NCBI GenBank assembly: GCA_011523845.1
Contig: WTFV01000085.1
Location: 1-44,419 of the forward strand
Reading direction: 5' to 3'
DNA from: Acidobacteriota bacterium
GTDB lineage: Bacteria > Acidobacteriota > Vicinamibacteria > Vicinamibacterales > UBA8438
DNA length: 44,419 nucleotides
In this document: one piece after another, positions 8,377-17,274 of the stretch
How the letters are laid out: every line of letters begins with the position of its first letter
Position numbering within the stretch: position 1 is the first letter of the stretch
Notes under the pieces: generated by a model
What the model saw: only the letters and a program-made list of their open reading frames with translations
Databases searched by the model: none
Told to the model about the DNA's origin: nothing
Made by a program: the position numbers and the translations under genes

Positions 8377-10191
8377 CTACGGCAGCGTGAACGTCACCAG
8401 CATGTTGCTGCCGACCGGCGCCTCCATTTCCGGCGCGTAGGTCTGCAGCCGGTTGCCGACGCCGCCCACCGGCACCGTCAGGTACTGCTTGCCGTCGACC
8501 GCGTAGCTCACCGGGTAGCCGCTGATCTGGCTGCCCATGATCGTCTCCCAGAGTACGTCGCCGGTCTCCGCGTCGAAGGCCCGGAAGCGCCGGTTCGAAT
8601 CGCCGAAGAAGACCACGTTGCCCGCGGTCGCGAGGGTGGTACCGGCGTTCGGCGCCCGCTGGCTGAAACGCCAGACCTCCCGCCCCGTCGAGATGTCGAT
8701 GGCCCGCACCTCGGTCAGGTCGCCGTCCGGCCCGATGTCCGGATCGGGAATCGTGAACCGCGGGCTGGCGCCCGAGATCGTGCGGGAGTTCGTCGTCTGG
8801 TTCAGGCAGGAACGGTTGATCGGAACGTAGAGCATCCCCGTCACCGGGCTGTACGACCACGACCACCAGCCCTTCACGTTGTGGCCGCAGATGATGAACT
8901 GGTCGCCCTCCTCGCGCGCCACCAGGTCCATGTTGATGTAGGTGGTGCCGGTCTCCACGTCGACGTCGGAGATCACGAACCGCTCGGTGCTGTCGAACGG
9001 GAACGGGTCGGCCCAGAGGAACTCCCCGGTCTCGCGGTCGTTGACGAACAGCCCGCCCGGCTCGCCGAGCACGACCACGACCTTGCGCTCCTCCGCCGTA
9101 CCGGCCAGCTTCGGGTTGATCCAGCGCACCGCCTCCGGATCCGGATTGACCACCGTGTCGATGAGCGTGCGCTCCTGCACGAAGTCCTGATCCCAGTCGT
9201 CGCACGGCAGGTACTGGTAGTACCAGTCGATGGCGCCGGTCTCGGCGTTCATCGCGATCGTCGAGTTGGAGTAGAGCTCGCACGGCGAGCGGTCGCCCAC
9301 GTCCCAGGTCCCGCGGCGGACCAGCCGGGGATAGGGCAGCGGCACCGCGACGCCCCAGAAGATGCGGTTCAGCTCGGGATCGAAACTGCCGGGCACGCCC
9401 CACGGAGAGACGTGGACGCGGTTGGCGGTGGGCAACGCGCCCCAGGTCTCGCCGCCGGGATCGTCAGCCCCGGCCGCGGTGTAGGTGCGCCAGCGCTCGT
9501 TGCCGCCGTCCGCATCGTGGGCCGCGACGTAGCAGCGCGCCTCCAGGCTCGACGGGCTGCACGTGCGCCCGCTGACCACGTTCCCGTTGACGATCACGGC
9601 GCCTGACGAGTGGCTGATCCCCTGGCGGTAGTCCGCCGTGCGGGACTCCCAGGCGGGCTCGCCGGTGCGCGCGTCGATGGCGACGATGTGCGCGTCGGCG
9701 GTCAGGTGGTAGAGGTGCTCGCCGTACAGGGCGAGGTGCCGCGTGCGGTTGCCGAACTGCCCGTACTGGCGGATGTCGTCCGGCTGCTCCCGCTGGTAGT
9801 CCCAGATCAGGTCGCCGGTGGTGGCGTCGATCGCCTGCAGGTGGTCGTAGCCGGGCTGGGCGATGTACATCACGCCGTCGTAGACCAGCGGCCGGATCTG
9901 CACCGCTCCCTCTTCCATGGCGCGCATCCAGGCGAGCTGGAGCTGCCCGACGTTGTCGCGGTCGATCTGATCGAGCGGGCTGAAGGCCTGGAAGTCGTAG
10001 GTGCGGTACGCCATCAGCCAGTCTTCGGGATCCGGGTCGCGGAGCATCTCGTCCGTGATCGGCACGAACTCCTGCTCCTGCCCGGCCGCGGCCAGCTCGA
10101 TCTCGACGCCGGGTCCGGCGGGGCCGCCACCGGCAAGCCACAACAGCACGACGACGATGCCGACACACGTCGGCGCCAGTGTCTTCAGCAT
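8377..10191 (-). CDS. PQQ-dependent dehydrogenase (quinoprotein beta-propeller), periplasmic
   Basis: A 604-residue exported protein with a signal peptide (CVGIVVVLLWLAGGG). It has repeated W-type propeller blades such as AIDATTGDLIWDYQRE, AIDARTGEPAWESR and AFDAETGDVLWETI. WYYQYLPCDDWDQDF matches the active-site region of PQQ alcohol dehydrogenases, where the WDxD aspartate is the catalytic base. Known members oxidise alcohols or sugars in the periplasm and pass electrons to a cytochrome c. No heme-binding CxxCH is present and no cytochrome or PQQ-biosynthesis gene is nearby, so the electron acceptor must be encoded elsewhere. ATG 10191 has GGAG nine bases upstream. Confidence 0.85.
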   Translation of the reverse strand: MLKTLAPTCVGIVVVLLWLAGGGPAGPGVEIELAAAGQEQEFVPITDEMLRDPDPEDWLMAYRTYDFQAFSPLDQIDRDNVGQLQLAWMRAMEEGAVQIRPLVYDGVMYIAQPGYDHLQAIDATTGDLIWDYQREQPDDIRQYGQFGNRTRHLALYGEHLYHLTADAHIVAIDARTGEPAWESRTADYRQGISHSSGAVIVNGNVVSGRTCSPSSLEARCYVAAHDADGGNERWRTYTAAGADDPGGETWGALPTANRVHVSPWGVPGSFDPELNRIFWGVAVPLPYPRLVRRGTWDVGDRSPCELYSNSTIAMNAETGAIDWYYQYLPCDDWDQDFVQERTLIDTVVNPDPEAVRWINPKLAGTAEERKVVVVLGEPGGLFVNDRETGEFLWADPFPFDSTERFVISDVDVETGTTYINMDLVAREEGDQFIICGHNVKGWWSWSYSPVTGMLYVPINRSCLNQTTNSRTISGASPRFTIPDPDIGPDGDLTEVRAIDISTGREVWRFSQRAPNAGTTLATAGNVVFFGDSNRRFRAFDAETGDVLWETIMGSQISGYPVSYAVDGKQYLTVPVGGVGNRLQTYAPEMEAPVGSNMLVTFTLP

Positions 10192-10420
10192 GGCGTTCGC
10201 TCCTTCTTCGATGCGCGTTGATCGCACGCGTCGACCGAGGGTTCGCTGCACGTGCTGCCATGATGCCGTACTCGGACCCGTTGCGCATCACCGTATTCGC
10301 GCCGCCGCGCACGACCGGAATCGCGACGGGGGAAGCGGGTCTCGAACTTCGTTGCACGCGGGGCGTGTATCCAGGGACTCCGTCGTGCGCAGCCGAAGCG
10401 AGTCGTGGTGGGGTGGGGAG

Positions 10421-13400
10421 CTACTGGTCCGTTGGAGGATCGGTCAGGATCTCGCCGAGCAACCGGTCGACCGCGGCGCGGATCCCGGCCGGCGTGTCCT
10501 CGTCGAGCGCCGGGGCGAGGCGGAAGCGGAGTGCGTAGCCGGCGCTGGCCGTCTGCAGATCGCTGACACGATCGGCGAGGTCCTGTACCTGGGCAGGATC
10601 AATCTCGAAGTGCGCTCCCGGCGCCACCGGCGGGTCGACGGGTTGAACCGGGTCGGGTCTGACGGTCGCAGGCCGCTCCACCCGCAGGTTGCCGGCCTGA
10701 TCGTACCCGCAGTGCACGACCGCGCTGCCTTCGGCCAGCGTCAGCCAGCGGCTTTGCACGCCGGCCTCGATGCCATCCCGGACGAGGCGCCACGGCAGGG
10801 TCCGGCCGCGTCGTTGAGAGAGGGCCTGCGACAGCGAGATCCCGTTCGCCCGGCCATCGATCCAGGCGCCGGGCAGCGCCTCGGCCGTCAGTTCCTGCGG
10901 CGCGACACCATCCGGCGGCGGGTGCAGGACGGCGTTACCGTCGAGCGCGCCGTAGGGCAGCGGCTCCTTCCAGACCGACGCGGGACCGTTCGTCAACCAG
11001 AGCAGACCCTGCTCGACCGCTCGCCGCACGGCCGCGTGCACCGCGTCTTCTCCGCAGGCGGGGATCGCCAGGTGCTCCTCGTACTCTCGAGCCGGCACGC
11101 TGACCGTACGACCGCCCGTGAAATAGTCGACGACGTTTCTGACCGGCGCCTCGGGCGATTCCGTCGTCCCGGTCCAGAGCGACGGCAACGCGTCCGGAGC
11201 CAGCAGACGCTCGTCCAGGCGGGTCAGTGTCGCCTTCGCCGGCAGGACGACCTCCAACTGCGAATCCGCGCGTGCCTCCTCGTCCACCGGTTCGCGCCAC
11301 CAGGTCCGTGCGCTGCCGTCGGGTCTGGCCAACCGCGCCACGATAAGGCCCCGCTCCACGCCCTGCATCACCGTATCGAGCACGAGCCGCGGCTGCAGCA
11401 TCTTCGGGAGCCGCGGTTGGCGGCTGAACGCCCCGGCAAGATCCCGGACGAATCTGGCGGCCTCATCCTCTCGCCACAGATCGAAGGGGCCGCCGGGCAG
11501 CAGCGCCTCGGCGTCGACCGCCGTCTCCATGATGCGCGCACGTTCCGTGTCGGCCTTGATCGCGGCGAAGAGCGGCCCCGCGCCGCCGCTCAGCTTGAAG
11601 GCGCGGACCTGATTGGCTTCGTCTACGGTGACGACGATCGAGTACGCCTGCCGGATGATGTCGGGCGCCTGCCGCTCGGCGTCCGCCCGCCGCCGCCGCA
11701 AGCGCTCGTTCTGGACGGGATCGACCGTGTGCGCGTCGAGTTGCTGCTGCACCTCCTCCCACCCGAGCAGCGCGCGGACGGCGTGGCGCGCTCCTTCCAG
11801 GCCGTCGCGCGACAGGGCGGCCGCCACGACCGCGTTGCGGTGCACGCGCGGCCGGTCCGATCCCGTCGTCTCGTCGAAGAAACGTTTCGCCAGCCGGCTC
11901 GGTTTCCCGGAGTCGGACGCCGCCGGGGCGCCGAGCACGACGTAGCGGAAGCTGCCGTCGTCGCCGACGTCGCGCGGCGTCTTCGGCAGCACGTGGACCG
12001 TGGCGCCGGCCGCGTCGGCCCCGGCCCGCAACGATTTCGCCTGGCCGATGAGCGACTCCAGCCGCTCTTCCACCATTGCGTCGGTCACCCGTTGCCGGCA
12101 CGCCTCATCGTGCATCTGCCGCAGGTTGGGCCGGTTGCCGAGCCGCCACGACTTCGGCAGTCCCGGCGCACCGCTCTCGTCCGTCGGCCCCGCCTCGTCG
12201 TCGTCAAGGAACCAGGAAACTTCCCGCCAGCGGCGGAGCCCCTTGTCCAGCTCGATGGCGTCCGGCGCGGCGCTTCCCGCGAGTCGCCGCAACTCCGGCG
12301 TCTGCGCCTTGTGGCCCGGCGGCTGCGAATGGAGGAAGACCGCGACCACCGCCTGCTCCGGCTCGCGGCCCGCGGCGAGCGCCGGCAGTTCGGCCTGGAT
12401 CTGGCGCGCCTTCTGCAGTTCGGCGTCGAGCAGCGTCGCCCAGTCGGTCTTGCGCCCCTCGGTCTTCTCCGAGGTGGCGACGCCGGCCAACTCTCGCACA
12501 GCTTCCGAGATGCCGGCCGCGCCGGGTGCCGCGAGCAACGCCGCCGGCCCGATCAGCGGACTCGTGTCGCCCCACCGTTCGGCTTCGCGCAGCGCCGTGG
12601 CCAGGGTCCGCAGTATGCCCCGCGTGCGCTGAAAGCCCTGGAGTTGCGTCCAGCGACTGTAGAAGACGTCGGTCAGGTCGGGATGGAAGGGAAAACTCTC
12701 CAGGAACCGCCGTTCCACGTCCGCCTTGTTCCTGGCGGTCGTTTCGTCGAGCGTGGCGATGCGCTGCACTACCGCAATGACGTGGGCGCGCCGCGCTCCC
12801 TGGTCCTGGAGACTGTCGTGCTCGAAGAACCGCCGGCGCAGCACTTCCGCCACGTCCTCCTTGCGGACGGGTTGCACGCCCTCTTCGCGCTGCCGTCGGA
12901 ACACGTCGAACAGGTCCGCCCGCAACCGTTGGCCGATCTCATCCTGCTGCTTCTTCGGATCGGTTGCCAGCAGCGAGGCTACCATCGCCGCGCGGTCCAC
13001 CTTCGCGACGGCCTGGGCCAGATATTGAAAGAAGTCGACGATCCGGTCGCGCCAGACCGGGTTGGCGCCCGCCTTCTCGCGGGCGTACATCAGTACCTCG
13101 TCCACCAGGATCAGCGTCGACAGGCCGCGCCCCTGCGGCCGCTCGAGCAGCGCGACCAGGAGCGGCTCGGCCGGCGGCGTCTCGCGTTCCTCGTTCTCGC
13201 CGTTGCCGTGGATGGCTCGCAGCCCGTCCGCGCCGGCGAGCTGGAAAGCGAGCACGCTCCAGGGGTGGCGCAGGGTGCGGGTCTCGCCGTCCGGGCCGCG
13301 CACGCCATCGATCCCGCGCTCCACGTCGATCTTGTCGAAGCAGAGCGAAACGGGCAGTGCCCGCGGCAGCGTGCCGCCGGCCCGGAACTCGCTCACCGCC

Positions 13401-13741
13401 GGCAGATCGGGCAGTGCGCCGGGATCCCGAAACAGGTGGTACAGCGTGATCAGTGTGTGTGTCTTGCCCCCGCCGTAGGTCAGCTCGAGCTGCCGCACCG
13501 CCTTGTCGCTCTGTCCGGCGAGCCGCGCGGCTACGTCCTGCACCAGCTCGCGGAGCGGCGGCGTCGGAAAGGTGAGCGCGAAGAACCGCGCCGGGTCCTC
13601 GTAGACGGGCCGCCGCCCGAGCGCGAGGGTGACCTCGTGCAGATCGGCTGCGAATTCGGCGAGGCTGAGCTCGCCGGTGCGCAACTCGTCCTTCAGGCGC
13701 ACGATGTCGCGCCAAGGGCGGGGGACGGGTTTCGAGGCCAT
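10421..13741 (-). CDS. DUF499-family AAA ATPase (antiphage-associated)
   Basis: A 1106-residue predicted ATPase. Walker A is in LTYGGGKTHTL (residues 90-96) and Walker B in STLILVDEVLMYA (around 213-217). The remainder matches the long DUF499 architecture, including a Zn-free C-terminal region with several acidic helices. In other genomes DUF499 ATPases occur with DUF1156 methyltransferases and SNF2 helicases in defence islands. All three are here, although methylase and ATPase are about 5 kb apart with toxin-antitoxin-like genes between. Probable role is a motor or sensor of a restriction-like complex; the biochemistry is unknown. ATG 13741 starts the conserved N-terminus. The divergent nuclease gene begins 119 bp away. 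Confidence 0.82.
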   Translation of the reverse strand: MASKPVPRPWRDIVRLKDELRTGELSLAEFAADLHEVTLALGRRPVYEDPARFFALTFPTPPLRELVQDVAARLAGQSDKAVRQLELTYGGGKTHTLITLYHLFRDPGALPDLPAVSEFRAGGTLPRALPVSLCFDKIDVERGIDGVRGPDGETRTLRHPWSVLAFQLAGADGLRAIHGNGENEERETPPAEPLLVALLERPQGRGLSTLILVDEVLMYAREKAGANPVWRDRIVDFFQYLAQAVAKVDRAAMVASLLATDPKKQQDEIGQRLRADLFDVFRRQREEGVQPVRKEDVAEVLRRRFFEHDSLQDQGARRAHVIAVVQRIATLDETTARNKADVERRFLESFPFHPDLTDVFYSRWTQLQGFQRTRGILRTLATALREAERWGDTSPLIGPAALLAAPGAAGISEAVRELAGVATSEKTEGRKTDWATLLDAELQKARQIQAELPALAAGREPEQAVVAVFLHSQPPGHKAQTPELRRLAGSAAPDAIELDKGLRRWREVSWFLDDDEAGPTDESGAPGLPKSWRLGNRPNLRQMHDEACRQRVTDAMVEERLESLIGQAKSLRAGADAAGATVHVLPKTPRDVGDDGSFRYVVLGAPAASDSGKPSRLAKRFFDETTGSDRPRVHRNAVVAAALSRDGLEGARHAVRALLGWEEVQQQLDAHTVDPVQNERLRRRRADAERQAPDIIRQAYSIVVTVDEANQVRAFKLSGGAGPLFAAIKADTERARIMETAVDAEALLPGGPFDLWREDEAARFVRDLAGAFSRQPRLPKMLQPRLVLDTVMQGVERGLIVARLARPDGSARTWWREPVDEEARADSQLEVVLPAKATLTRLDERLLAPDALPSLWTGTTESPEAPVRNVVDYFTGGRTVSVPAREYEEHLAIPACGEDAVHAAVRRAVEQGLLWLTNGPASVWKEPLPYGALDGNAVLHPPPDGVAPQELTAEALPGAWIDGRANGISLSQALSQRRGRTLPWRLVRDGIEAGVQSRWLTLAEGSAVVHCGYDQAGNLRVERPATVRPDPVQPVDPPVAPGAHFEIDPAQVQDLADRVSDLQTASAGYALRFRLAPALDEDTPAGIRAAVDRLLGEILTDPPTDQ

Positions 13742-13860
13742 GATTCTGGCGCGGATCCTATCGGATCACGGATCTGAACACACAGATTCCGGCCCTGGAT
13801 ACCCATTCGGCATCCGCATACGGCTCGTGCGGTCAGCCGATCTCCACTACACTCCCCCGG

Positions 13861-14451
13861 TTGCAGCAGGGAACCGGACACCTCGGTGATGCGGCGATCC
13901 GTTCGGCTCTTCGGCTCCGGCTGCGCGAAGAGCAGGTCCGGGATCCCGAGACGGTCATCATCGAGGAGTTGGGATTGTGTCGTGGCGGCGTAAGACTCGA
14001 CATCGCCGTGGTGAACGGTCTGCTGCACGGCTACGAGATCAAGTCGGATCGCGACAGCCTGCGCCGTCTTGGCAAACAGGTCGATGTATATGGGAGGGTT
14101 CTGGACCGGGCGACTCTGGTGGTAGGCGATCGGTTCCTGAAGGTCGCTTCCGGGCTTGTCCCGCCGTGGTGGGGGCTGTTGCATGTGCATGCCGAGGGCG
14201 AGAAGCTGGAATTCCGAGTAGTGCGTCCCGAGGAGAAGAACCCGCGGAGAGATCCGCGCGCGCTCGTTGAACTGCTGTGGTCCGATCACGCGATGAGGCT
14301 TCTGGAGCAACGCGATGCGGCGCGTGGGGTTCGCCGCAAGCCGCGTCGAATAGTATGGGCGCGCGTCTGCGAACACTTCGGCGTCGAAGAAATCGCCGAT
14401 GCGGTGCGTACCGGACTCAAGGCCAGGGCAGCGCACCAAGCTCCTGCATGA
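13861..14451 (+). CDS. sce7726-family PD-(D/E)XK nuclease-like protein
   Basis: A 196-residue protein with a restriction-endonuclease-like core. It has the acidic helix residue in VIIEELGL, then Asp47 in VRLDIAVVNG, then Glu59 and Lys61 in LHGYEIKSD, i.e. D-x11-E-x-K. A QVDVYGRV stretch follows, as in sce7726 proteins. It probably cleaves or binds DNA. The start is weak: TTG 13861 is the only start-like codon before the conserved region. It is the only plus-strand gene of the island. It converges on and overlaps the beta-family gene by 35 bp, a neighbour it is known to accompany elsewhere, though usually in the same direction. Confidence 0.75.
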   Translation: MQQGTGHLGDAAIRSALRLRLREEQVRDPETVIIEELGLCRGGVRLDIAVVNGLLHGYEIKSDRDSLRRLGKQVDVYGRVLDRATLVVGDRFLKVASGLVPPWWGLLHVHAEGEKLEFRVVRPEEKNPRRDPRALVELLWSDHAMRLLEQRDAARGVRRKPRRIVWARVCEHFGVEEIADAVRTGLKARAAHQAPA

Positions 14452-15475
14452 CCCACGATACGTGGTGGATCGTGCCGAGGCGCCGCCACGCTTCCAGGGA
14501 CCCATAGTTTGGTTCCCTATTGGCTGCCGCCTTCATCGATAGGCAACCGGCGCAGTGATCCGCCCCGGAAAAGTACTGCTTGAGGGGACCGTAGACCAAC
14601 TTGGAGGCGAGCTGCGGGAATTGAAGGCTCGGCGGCACGTTTCTCGTACTCTGTCCCTTTACGAGCAGCCAATGCTGGTCCCGGGCGTACCGGATCGAGG
14701 CGGACGCCGCCATGGTTCTCGGGTCGAAACCTTCGACGCCGCTCAGATGCTGGATCGCGCAGTCGCCGAAGCTCGGCAGACGCGCAAGATCAGAGCGACG
14801 GCCGTAGAGATTGTCCTTCCAGGCAATCCACTCCGCTCGCTCGACGAGTTCGTGAGAGTGCCGCTCCACGCCTCCCATGCTCCTGGGAAAAGCGCACGCC
14901 GAAACCGTAAACGTGCGCCAGCTCGCATGATCGGGCACCTCATCAAGGAACACGTCCGTCAGTGCCTCGACGCCGGCAGGGATCATGTTCTCGACCGCGC
15001 CGAGGTCGATGATGAGGTCGATCTCGCTCGCCGCGACGTGATGGGCTTCCAGGAAGGCATCGATCTGGACATCAAGGTTGCCATTTTCGAATTCAGGCCG
15101 GGTCAGACGTATAGCCAACCCACGGTCTCGATGGCCGAGAGCAGCCTCCACGTCAACCGTCCGTGCGACGCCCGTAACGGGTGTAAAGTCGATGCCAGCG
15201 GCCGCCGCCCGAGCGAACACGGCTGCGGCGGCGGTCGCGCCGTCGGGCTCGATTTCCCGAACATCGAGAAAGCACCGCGGGTATCCCTTCACGTTGTCCG
15301 CGAGCCTCCGGAACGCCTTTTCGACGTGCTCTTCGAACGTCTTCTCCTTCCTTTCGACGATCTCCAGCAGCGGTGTGATGCGTGGTCGCAGCACGGGCGA
15401 AAGCTGCCCAAGTGCCGCCTTCTCGGCGCGTTTGACCTTCAGAATCGGAACGTAGTGGTTGGGTCCGAACGTCAC
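14417..15475 (-). CDS. T4 beta-like (sce7725-type) family protein
   Basis: A 352-residue protein starting FGPNHYVPILKVKRAEKAAL, the typical opening of the 'beta family protein' group. It continues with ITPLLEIVE, a predicted barrel of alternating strands (CFLDVREIE, IDLIIDLGAV) and the C-terminal GADHCAGC stretch. Molecular function is unknown; family members sit next to sce7726 nucleases in defence regions. Start GTG 15475 is preferred over GTG 15502. It overlaps the TGA of the PIN-like gene (GTGA), has GAAGGA just upstream, and this implies translational coupling. The 3' end overlaps the convergent nuclease gene by 35 bp. Confidence 0.75.
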   Translation of the reverse strand: MTFGPNHYVPILKVKRAEKAALGQLSPVLRPRITPLLEIVERKEKTFEEHVEKAFRRLADNVKGYPRCFLDVREIEPDGATAAAAVFARAAAAGIDFTPVTGVARTVDVEAALGHRDRGLAIRLTRPEFENGNLDVQIDAFLEAHHVAASEIDLIIDLGAVENMIPAGVEALTDVFLDEVPDHASWRTFTVSACAFPRSMGGVERHSHELVERAEWIAWKDNLYGRRSDLARLPSFGDCAIQHLSGVEGFDPRTMAASASIRYARDQHWLLVKGQSTRNVPPSLQFPQLASKLVYGPLKQYFSGADHCAGCLSMKAAANREPNYGSLEAWRRLGTIHHVSWVMQELGALPWP

Positions 15476-16083
15476 GGGCAATCCTTCTCGGCAGGACTCC
15501 ACAATAGCAAAGGGTCGACTTCGGTGGCAAGGCTCTCATGGTAGGACCGCAGGCCGACCCGGGGATCCGAACTTCCCGGAGAGAAACAGACCCCGACGGT
15601 CTTGTCGTGCGCGGTCAGCGGCCCGACACGATGTCGCAGATCCTTCAGACCGAGTTGCTCACATAGCTTCAGGAGGATCGCTTCGAGCGTCACGATGCGT
15701 CCGGCGAGTGGCGCGTGCGTCTCCTTCACAGGCTTCAAGGCTCGAATCGCTCGTTTGTCCCCTGTGATGATCATGAAATCGAACTCGGCCGCTGCCGCGA
15801 ACAACTGAGCCTCGCCCGGATCGATGCCTTCGTTGAACGTCAGTGGATCGAGCGCCGCGGACCCGGGCTGTGGGTGCACGGGCATCGCCTCGGCGTGTGC
15901 AATGAGCGCGCCACATGTGCGCCGGCCGTAGCGCTTCACGAGACCGCCCTTCCGCAGCATGTAGGGAAGCGCGGGCAGCCTTCCCGTGTCGGACAGGCGT
16001 GCTCCGAAGACACCTGCCGCATCGTCGAGCAACCTTGCCACGCCCAGCTTGCAGAAAGCGTCGGTGTCAACGAGCAGGTTCAT
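15472..16083 (-). CDS. PIN-like domain protein, candidate toxin of the ImmA/IrrE pair
   Basis: 203 residues. NLLVDTDAFCKLG supplies the first PIN aspartates (Asp6/Asp8), EGIDPGEAQL the middle acidic residues, and FMIITGDKRAI the last (Asp109). This is the usual spacing for a metal-dependent RNase of the PIN superfamily. PIN proteins next to a COG2856 zinc peptidase (ImmA/IrrE) have been proposed as toxin-antitoxin pairs; that role is inferred here. The start ATG 16083 lies inside the 3' end of the peptidase gene (17-bp overlap), and the stop overlaps the start of the beta-family gene, so all three appear to be one transcript. Confidence 0.72.
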   Translation of the reverse strand: MNLLVDTDAFCKLGVARLLDDAAGVFGARLSDTGRLPALPYMLRKGGLVKRYGRRTCGALIAHAEAMPVHPQPGSAALDPLTFNEGIDPGEAQLFAAAAEFDFMIITGDKRAIRALKPVKETHAPLAGRIVTLEAILLKLCEQLGLKDLRHRVGPLTAHDKTVGVCFSPGSSDPRVGLRSYHESLATEVDPLLLWSPAEKDCP

Positions 16084-17017
16084 CGCGTGCCCACGCGCCG
16101 TGGGCGCAGAGGAGGAGAGCACGGTCGGTTTCCGATGCGGCTGTGAAGTCGACGTAACGATTCAGGAGCCGGTGCAGTTGCTTTCGCGCACCCGTGCTGC
16201 GGTAGAGTGCTTTGACCGCCATCGCGGCCGTCGCGTACTCGCCTGTCCGGTGCGCCCAGGAAAAAATCAAGAGACCTGCGTCCGCACCCTTCGTCCGTTC
16301 GATTTCGCTCGCCCGACGCGCCAGGTCCTTGAAGTGGATCGAGCCGGCGCCGTCCAGTTGCGGCGTGTCGACGTCGCCCACCAGAACGTGGGTTGCGTAC
16401 TGATCCGCGCGGCGCTCGATCTCTCCATCGTCGGCAATCTCCGGCTCTTCATCCACGATCGGCCGGCCGGCCGTACAGTCGCCCTCGGCGATATGCCCTG
16501 CCTCGTGGGCGATGACGAAAGCCACGCGTCCCGGTTCATCGTGCCTGTGGCCGAGCAGGATTACGGGCCGGTCGTCAACGATGCAGGCCATGCCCTGGAA
16601 GCTGGGCGCTGGAAGCACATCGAGCGGCACGACCGGGATACCGCGTTCCCAGAGGTGTCTTGCAATGGTCTCCAACGACGGCGCGGTACGCGTGCCCACG
16701 ACTTGGTCGCGCCACGCGAGACCCTCGCGTGGCGGATGGTGAGCGGCAGGCACCGTGTCGCGCAGACTACGGACGACGGCCGCGGCAGTCCGGATGGCGG
16801 CGTGCATCGCGGGAGCCAACCGGGTGCGGTCCGTGTCACGAACCCGCCTGAGCTGCGCGCCCGGATATCGCGGCGGTTCCAACGCCAACCTCGGATCGGC
16901 CACCGCCGACATCGACACACCGAGGAAACGAGCAACCCGGATCTCGACGTCCTGCATGAGGCGGGGATCGTCGGCGCAGCGTTCGTCCCACCAGTCAGGA
17001 AGGATGACGCGCCGCAC
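16067..17017 (-). CDS. ImmA/IrrE-family zinc metallo-endopeptidase
   Basis: A 316-residue protein with the zinc motif in FVIAHEAGHIA (HExxH at 171-175) and the downstream ligand region EIERRADQYATHVL. This is the COG2856 signature; such peptidases cleave repressors or act as antitoxin-like partners. It is encoded directly upstream of and overlapping the PIN-like gene. GTG 17017 has GGAGGG five bases upstream and is used as the start. However, the frame continues upstream with convincing family sequence (SFKTLLRRLSKAGFRRDF) for 27 codons, to an ACG at 17098 that has GGGAGGAG just before it; no ATG, GTG or TTG occurs there. Either the native start codon was mutated to ACG or ACG is used. Confidence 0.8.
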   Translation of the reverse strand: MRRVILPDWWDERCADDPRLMQDVEIRVARFLGVSMSAVADPRLALEPPRYPGAQLRRVRDTDRTRLAPAMHAAIRTAAAVVRSLRDTVPAAHHPPREGLAWRDQVVGTRTAPSLETIARHLWERGIPVVPLDVLPAPSFQGMACIVDDRPVILLGHRHDEPGRVAFVIAHEAGHIAEGDCTAGRPIVDEEPEIADDGEIERRADQYATHVLVGDVDTPQLDGAGSIHFKDLARRASEIERTKGADAGLLIFSWAHRTGEYATAAMAVKALYRSTGARKQLHRLLNRYVDFTAASETDRALLLCAHGAWARDEPAR

Positions 17018-17274
17018 GAAGTCCCTCCGGAAACCGGCCTTGGAGAGCCGGCGCAGCAGGGTCTTGAACGACTGGCCGGCGTGGGGGTTACTGGTCGTGC
17101 TCTCCTCCCGTCCCGAAACAAAGGTTCTGCACTCGAAGCGCCGTCTTCGACAATGCTATCAGCCATCACGCCCGAGCCTTGGCGTCCAGTGTCGGACCTG
17201 ACGGTACGGAAGCGCGGAGGCGGTTCCACGGCTTGAATCGGACGGCGCGTGGTTTCCCGTCTGCGCGCGGCGTG

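Noticed and set aside
10001..13777. A 1258-codon plus-strand open frame
   Set aside because: It is fully antisense to the DUF499 gene, has no domain resemblance, and is explained by the GC-rich codon pattern keeping the opposite frame open.
16561..17229. Second minus-strand frame over the ImmA/IrrE gene
   Set aside because: It is an overlapping shadow; the alternative frame carries HEAGH and continuous family sequence.
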